A DNA stretch of 11,658 nucleotides from NCBI GenBank assembly GCA_030596915.1, contig JAUVSX010000041.1:1-11658 (forward strand), in the 5' to 3' direction. A program made the position numbers and the translations under genes. Positions 7,700-11,658 of this stretch are shown here, piece by piece; the first letter of the stretch is position 1, and each line of letters starts with the position of its first letter. The notes under the pieces were generated by a model. That model did no database searches and was not told the DNA's origin. It was given only the letters and a program-made list of their open reading frames with translations. This DNA is from Chloroflexota bacterium. GTDB taxonomy: Bacteria > Chloroflexota > Anaerolineae > B4-G1.

Positions 7700-8881
7700 A
7701 TGGTGGAGAAGGACGACGCGAATCAGGTGGAACGAGGATTCGACGACGAGGCATTCACATCCTACGCTCGTCGCATCAGGAAGCCACCGAGCGAGACCCT
7801 GGAACTGCCGAAGGTCAACAAGATGAGCGTCTACGAATACGTTGGCAACCCCCACGCGCACACATCGTACTCGTCCGATGGCGCAGCGCTGCACGCCGAG
7901 GTCGCGCGTGCAGCAGGGGAGGCTGGTCTCAACTTCGTAGTCGTCACCGACCACAACGTCTGGGTTGACGGGTGCGAAGCGTACTACGGCAACGTCCTGC
8001 TGCTGGTTGGAGAGGAGATTCACGATGTGCGGCGCCAGCCACCGGGCAATCACCTCTTGGCCTATAACGTCGAGGCCGAACTAGCCCCGTTCGCGTCCGA
8101 GCCACAGAAGCTGATTGACGAGGCGAACCGCCATGGTGGCAGCTCCTACCTGGCCCACCCGTACGACTACGAGAGCCCGCTGAGTCCGGACCTGCGCGCG
8201 ACCCCGTGGCACGACTGGGACGTGAAGGGCTTCACCGGGATGGAAATCTGGAACACGATGTCGGAGTTCAAGGGGCTGCTGCGCAACAAGCTAACGGCGG
8301 CGCTGTACTCCCGCTATCCGACGTTTGGCATCGCCGGGCCATACAGGGCAACGCTGCGGCGGTGGGACGAGCTCCTTGCGTTGGGGATGCGCATTGCGGC
8401 CATTGGCGGTGCAGACGCGCACGGCCTCTCATACTCACCGGGACCCGGCGAGCGTGACCTGTTGCCCAGTAGCTTCCTGTTTCGCTGCGTCAACACGCAC
8501 ATCCTCACCCAGCGCCCCCTCACCGGTGAGTTTGAACGCGACAAGGCCATGGTCCACAAGTCTCTGCGACAAGGCCACACCTGGGTCGGCTACGACTTGA
8601 TCGCGCCGACCTCCGGCTTCCGCTTCAAGGTGCGCAGCGGTCCGAACGAGGCGACCGTCGGTGACGAGCTTAAGCGGACAGGGGCCGTCGTCATCGAGGT
8701 AAGTACGCCGCGGCGCGCAGACATACGTCTGCTGCGCAACGGGAAGCTCGTGAGACGGAAGAGGGGGGAGCACCTCAGGTACACGACCGCGGACGCGGGC
8801 GTCTATCGGGTCGAGGCCTATCGTCGTTACCAGATGCTTACGCGCGGCTGGATCTTCAGTAGCCCCATCTACGTAGTATAG
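7700..8881 (+). CDS. CehA/McbA-type PHP-domain metallohydrolase
   Basis: A 393-residue predicted metal-dependent phosphoesterase or hydrolase; the substrate cannot be told from sequence. The PHP domain spans about 46-250. Candidate metal ligands are H52 and H54 (NPHAHTSYSSDG), D60, H85 (VVTDHN), E105/E106 (VGEEI), H118, H153 (LAHPYD) and the closing D239/H241 in GGADAH, a signature typical of the CehA/McbA branch. Residues about 305-393 form a separate beta-rich, Ig-like tail (TVGDEL, IEVSTP, AGVYRVEAYR). No signal peptide or membrane segment is visible, so it is probably cytoplasmic. The start at 7700 fits the promoter (start near 7677) and an AGGCGG site 5 bases before the ATG. An ATG at 7823 would also keep the whole PHP domain, so the first 41 residues, which are charged and unlike the family core, are less certain. 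It is divergent from polX, which also carries a PHP domain. Confidence 0.88.
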   Translation: MVEKDDANQVERGFDDEAFTSYARRIRKPPSETLELPKVNKMSVYEYVGNPHAHTSYSSDGAALHAEVARAAGEAGLNFVVVTDHNVWVDGCEAYYGNVLLLVGEEIHDVRRQPPGNHLLAYNVEAELAPFASEPQKLIDEANRHGGSSYLAHPYDYESPLSPDLRATPWHDWDVKGFTGMEIWNTMSEFKGLLRNKLTAALYSRYPTFGIAGPYRATLRRWDELLALGMRIAAIGGADAHGLSYSPGPGERDLLPSSFLFRCVNTHILTQRPLTGEFERDKAMVHKSLRQGHTWVGYDLIAPTSGFRFKVRSGPNEATVGDELKRTGAVVIEVSTPRRADIRLLRNGKLVRRKRGEHLRYTTADAGVYRVEAYRRYQMLTRGWIFSSPIYVV

Positions 8882-8920
8882 TCCTTGGGCGTCCCTTTGC
8901 CCCTGAGGGCTCCCCCCCGG

Positions 8921-8954
8921 CGACTCGCAGCCAGCCCCCAGGATTGGCTCGTCG
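8921..8954. terminator. Imperfect hairpin between two converging genes (possible weak terminator)
   Basis: In the 96-base gap between the converging stop codons, CGAC (8921-8924) pairs with GTCG (8951-8954), and AGCCA (8929-8933) with TGGCT (8945-8949) around an 11-base loop. Neither strand has a T-tract after it, so this is not a standard intrinsic terminator. Position is the main argument for it. Confidence 0.22.
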
Positions 8955-8977
8955 TACGCCGAGACACCCTGCCTTCC

Positions 8978-11314
8978 CTAGTCGGGGCCGTAGCGCCTGA
9001 GGTATGCCAACGCCTCGTCCTGATCCCCCACCATGACCAGCTCCAGATAGCGCCCACGCGTTTCGGCGGGCACATCGATCACCTTGATCCATCTGGCGCA
9101 CTCTGCATCGGCAGGGAGCAGGGCGCCAAGCTGATTGGACGCTTCGTCGAAGAAGGCCTGGTTGATGGTCGTACCCGCGTCATTGGGATAGAGCGGCAGC
9201 GGGTAGATGTGCGATTCGACCAGGTCCTGGAAGAAGTGGGTGCCGTAGGAGACTTCCGGGACCGAGTCACCCTTGGCCTGAGCCATCTCGATCAGGGCGC
9301 GAGTGTTGTAGATGTCGGCGTACGTCACCTTCAGACCCAGCTCGACGTTGGATGACCCCCAGCGCCCCGGACCCATCAGGACGAAGCATGCCCCCTCCAG
9401 GCGCTTGTTCAGACGGCCTATCACCCGCGCAAGTTCGAAGCGCGTCTCGGAATCGGGTACGCGGTCGTAATCGGCGGGATCAACGTACACGACGTAGCGG
9501 ATACGCTCGACCTTGCCGTGGGGCACGAGTCGCCCGGCGCGGAATACCACATCCGCCGCAGGCACATCGCCCGGTATTTGCAGGCTTTGGTCCCATTCAG
9601 GACCGCTGAGTGGGCGGCACTGCAGCAGGTGCAGCACAAACTGGGGCGGGGGCTGGTCCGCTATCTCCACGGTAAACTCGATGTCCACCGGGCACCCGTA
9701 GGCGCGCTCAAGCTTCTTCAGCGCGGTGCGCATGAGTGCCACGAACTCCTTGCTTTTGAGAAGCCGATCAAAGGTAAGCACCAGCGGCGCGTCATTCATG
9801 CCCCCAGCGGCGAACAGAGGCTGCAGGTAGTCCCCCTTGTCCTGTGAGGCCAGAAAGTGGACGCCAGGATAGTCCATCCGCAACACGTCGGATACGGGCA
9901 CCGTCTCGAAAGCGTTCGCATCAAGGTCGATCACGTCAACAAAGCGCTGTGAATAGCGCCGGATTTGGCTGGCCCCCATCTCAGGCCGGAGCTGTGGATG
10001 GCTGAGCGCAACCATCCGCGGATAGTCACCGGCCACCCGGTCGACAGCTCGGGTCCCCAGCCCCCAGACCATGCGCAGCAGGCCATCCTGAGGGCGGATC
10101 CTGCGGTTCCAGCGAAACGGGTTGCGGCTGAAACCGACGCCAGCCAGCGTCGGGAAGAGCAGGTTCCGGTAGCGTTGACCTTGCACCTCCTGGATCAGAA
10201 TAGCCATTCGCTCGTCGTAGTCGACGAGGTGCATCTGCTGCCGGTAGACGAGGGCATCAGGGGAGAGCACGCTGGCATATATGCGGCTGATCGCACTTGT
10301 CAGCGCGCGCAGGTTCTCCTCCGGCGTACCCTGGTTGGCGCAGAAGAAGCTCTCGTACTTCCCGGCGAAGGAATAGCCGAAGTTATCCTCGAGAAGGCTG
10401 GATGAACGCACGATCAGCGCTGCATCCCCCATGTCCGCCAGGAGGGCCCGGAGTCTTGCCAATACGCCATCGGGAAAACGCCCCTGGGCATAGGCCTCCC
10501 TGAGGCGGGGATAGTCGGCCACGATCTGCTCTGGCGTCTTGTACTTCTGGTTCAAGAAGTCGGCCAGCCCGCTGAGGGCGTGGAAGTCGTAGAACACGTC
10601 GGCGCCGATGAAACACGAATCGGGAACAACAACGCACCCCGCCAGGTCCACTTCATCGTCCGGCCCGGGCCGCTGAAGGATCTTCCCGGCGAGGGTCATG
10701 CCTGCTGCCTTGCCCCCAATCTTCCCCTCGCCAATGCGGTGAGCACCGATACGCTCGAAATCCTCGATATCCAGGAACTCCTTAGCCAGTCTGACAAAGG
10801 CGATCTGGTCACTGATCATGCTCTTGGTCAGAACGACGGTGATTTCCTGCACGTGGTGGCTTACGCGCTTCCGTTCATCGGGGGGGAGATCGGAGTACTC
10901 CCTGGCCTGCGCGATCAGCACGTTCGAGGGGGCAAGCTCCGGATTGAACGGCAGCGTGACCTGCTGGCCCGGAGCGCGATCGGCCAGAACGGCGCGCACG
11001 ATATCCTCAAACAGCGTGTAAGGCAGGTTGTGAGCGAAGTAGAAGTCGGTCAGATGGTCCCGGACCAGGGCCAGCCGCTCTTCCCACACCTCCGCCGTTT
11101 CCTCCACCAGCGGATCGGCAAGACCCTCTCGTTGCTGGGAAAGAACCGCCTTCTCGCGCACCTCGCGTCCAAACTGCTCCCGGTTGATGACGCCGCGTGC
11201 GAAGAGTTCCTCACGCATCCGGTCTCGGATTGATTGCCCGAGGATCGGATATTGGGATATCTGCAAGTAGAGCTCCAGCGCTCTGGGGATTCGCTCAGCG
11301 TAGAGGTTGTTCAT
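8978..11314 (-). CDS. PEP/pyruvate-binding (ATP-grasp, PPDK_N-type) protein without His or PEP-barrel domain
   Basis: A 778-residue protein related to the N-terminal nucleotide-binding half of PEP synthase and pyruvate phosphate dikinase. Numbering from the ATG, residues 1-185 are a mainly helical region I do not recognise. The ATP-grasp domain covers about 190-570: GKIGGKAAGM (197-206, glycine loop with Lys), VRSSSLLEDN (302-311), FAGKYESF (316-323), DIEFTVE (544-550) and LLQCRP (563-568). Residues about 600-778 form a distinct C-terminal domain with GPGRWGSSNVELG (648-660). The swivelling phosphohistidine domain and the PEP-binding TIM barrel of true PPDK/PEP synthase are absent, so it may phosphorylate or ligate another partner. 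An in-frame GTG at 11365 would add 17 residues, but it sits directly upstream of the -10 box and so before the transcript start; the ATG at 11314 is preferred, although its ribosome-binding site is weak. The gene appears single, converging on the PHP gene. Confidence 0.88.
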   Translation of the reverse strand: MNNLYAERIPRALELYLQISQYPILGQSIRDRMREELFARGVINREQFGREVREKAVLSQQREGLADPLVEETAEVWEERLALVRDHLTDFYFAHNLPYTLFEDIVRAVLADRAPGQQVTLPFNPELAPSNVLIAQAREYSDLPPDERKRVSHHVQEITVVLTKSMISDQIAFVRLAKEFLDIEDFERIGAHRIGEGKIGGKAAGMTLAGKILQRPGPDDEVDLAGCVVVPDSCFIGADVFYDFHALSGLADFLNQKYKTPEQIVADYPRLREAYAQGRFPDGVLARLRALLADMGDAALIVRSSSLLEDNFGYSFAGKYESFFCANQGTPEENLRALTSAISRIYASVLSPDALVYRQQMHLVDYDERMAILIQEVQGQRYRNLLFPTLAGVGFSRNPFRWNRRIRPQDGLLRMVWGLGTRAVDRVAGDYPRMVALSHPQLRPEMGASQIRRYSQRFVDVIDLDANAFETVPVSDVLRMDYPGVHFLASQDKGDYLQPLFAAGGMNDAPLVLTFDRLLKSKEFVALMRTALKKLERAYGCPVDIEFTVEIADQPPPQFVLHLLQCRPLSGPEWDQSLQIPGDVPAADVVFRAGRLVPHGKVERIRYVVYVDPADYDRVPDSETRFELARVIGRLNKRLEGACFVLMGPGRWGSSNVELGLKVTYADIYNTRALIEMAQAKGDSVPEVSYGTHFFQDLVESHIYPLPLYPNDAGTTINQAFFDEASNQLGALLPADAECARWIKVIDVPAETRGRYLELVMVGDQDEALAYLRRYGPD

Positions 11315-11356
11315 AGTTGTGCCAATTCCGGCCGGCGCCCGGGAGACAGTGGCGAA

Positions 11357-11384
11357 AGTATACACCTCGGGCCGAGCGCGTCAA
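11357..11384 (-). promoter_or_regulatory. Sigma70-type promoter of the PEP/pyruvate-binding protein gene
   Basis: Minus-strand TTGACG (11384-11379), a 16-base spacer and TATACT (11362-11357). The expected start is near 11350, about 36 bases before the ATG at 11314. It lies between the upstream in-frame GTG and the ATG, which decides the start choice. Confidence 0.7.
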
Positions 11385-11555
11385 TGCGGGTGGCCCCCTG
11401 GCGGAGTGGCCCTCCGATCACCCTCTACTTACCTCCCCACGGACTGGAGGAAGACGCTACGCGGCGCAGTGTCAACGTGGGCCTAGCCTCCGCGCCTTGC
11501 CGACGAGTCCGCACCGTTCTGTGCCCCTCCGGGCTAGGGCAAGGAAGGCGTGCGG
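11385..11555. other. Non-coding stretch with interleaved inverted repeats
   Basis: No convincing gene is seen between the leftward promoter and the rightward promoter-like site. Two 7-bp complementary pairs interleave: CCTAGCC (11482-11488) with GGCTAGG (11532-11538), and CCTTGCC (11495-11501) with GGCAAGG (11538-11544). The crossed order would form a pseudoknot if transcribed; as DNA it could be a set of protein-binding half-sites. No tRNA, RNase P, tmRNA or riboswitch core was recognised here on either strand. Confidence 0.35.
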
Positions 11556-11584
11556 TTGCTGTGGCCTGTTCGGCGTGCTAGAAT
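11556..11584 (+). promoter_or_regulatory. Candidate rightward promoter for a gene beyond the right edge
   Basis: TTGCTG (11556-11561), a 17-base spacer and TAGAAT (11579-11584), with expected start near 11591. It points away from the PEP/pyruvate-binding gene, so it would serve a divergent gene starting at or past the window end. Confidence 0.5.
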
Positions 11585-11651
11585 GCAGCGATCACACAAC
11601 ACCTGTTCCCCCCATGCGTCGATTCGCGGGACGCTCGAGACAGGTATACCC

Positions 11652-11658
11652 GGGAGGA
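11652..11658 (+). promoter_or_regulatory. Possible ribosome-binding site at the right edge
   Basis: The last seven bases read GGGAGGA, a strong Shine-Dalgarno match about 60 bases after the predicted start of the rightward transcript. This suggests a start codon just outside the window. An ATG at 11614 is also open to the edge for 15 codons (MRRFAGRSRQ...), but it has no ribosome-binding site, so I do not call it a gene. Confidence 0.35.

Noticed and set aside
10580..11233. Rightward 217-codon frame opposite the ATP-grasp gene
   Set aside because: Antisense to a coherent protein; composition is a mirror of that gene's codons.
11315..11365. N-terminal extension of the ATP-grasp protein from GTG at 11365
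   Set aside because: The promoter -10 box lies immediately after this GTG, so the transcript should begin downstream of it.
11614..11658. Start of a rightward gene at ATG 11614
   Set aside because: Only 15 codons are visible, there is no ribosome-binding site before it, and a strong GGGAGGA at the edge suggests the true start is outside the window.

Overview
The window looks like a high-GC chromosomal segment from a free-living bacterium, probably a member of the Chloroflexota (Anaerolineae-like). The evidence is indirect: a membrane-anchored SH3 protein with a Pro/Thr-rich linker, a large secreted amidase with GerMN and golvesin-type modules, GTG starts and a bacterial PolX. No rRNA, tRNA, CRISPR, transposon or phage gene was seen.

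Layout. Four genes run leftward in a row: DNA polymerase X (5846-7597), a 1237-residue secreted multidomain N-acetylmuramoyl-L-alanine amidase (2160-5873, overlapping the polX end by 28 bp), a small membrane-anchored SH3b protein (1497-2060), and NAD-dependent DNA ligase ligA (1-1302, cut by the left edge). A CehA/McbA-type PHP metallohydrolase (7700-8881) runs rightward, divergent from polX. It converges on a leftward PEP/pyruvate-binding (ATP-grasp) protein (8978-11314). The last ~340 bases are non-coding on present evidence and include a rightward promoter-like site near the right edge.

How the genes relate. PolX (gap filling) and LigA (nick sealing) fit a base-excision or gap-repair role. 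The two genes between them act at the cell envelope, binding or cutting peptidoglycan. polX and the metallohydrolase both carry PHP domains and appear to be transcribed from two face-to-face promoters whose -35 hexamers lie on the same bases, so they may compete for RNA polymerase. The PEP/pyruvate-binding protein has the ATP-grasp half of a PEP synthase/PPDK but no phosphohistidine or PEP-binding barrel domain.

Most of the window is recognisable core or envelope gene content. The less ordinary points are the golvesin-like domain inserted inside the amidase catalytic fold, the shared -35 divergent promoter, the stand-alone ATP-grasp protein with its own conserved C-terminal domain, and structured intergenic stretches at 2086-2122 and 11482-11544. 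No convincing new defence or mobile system was found.
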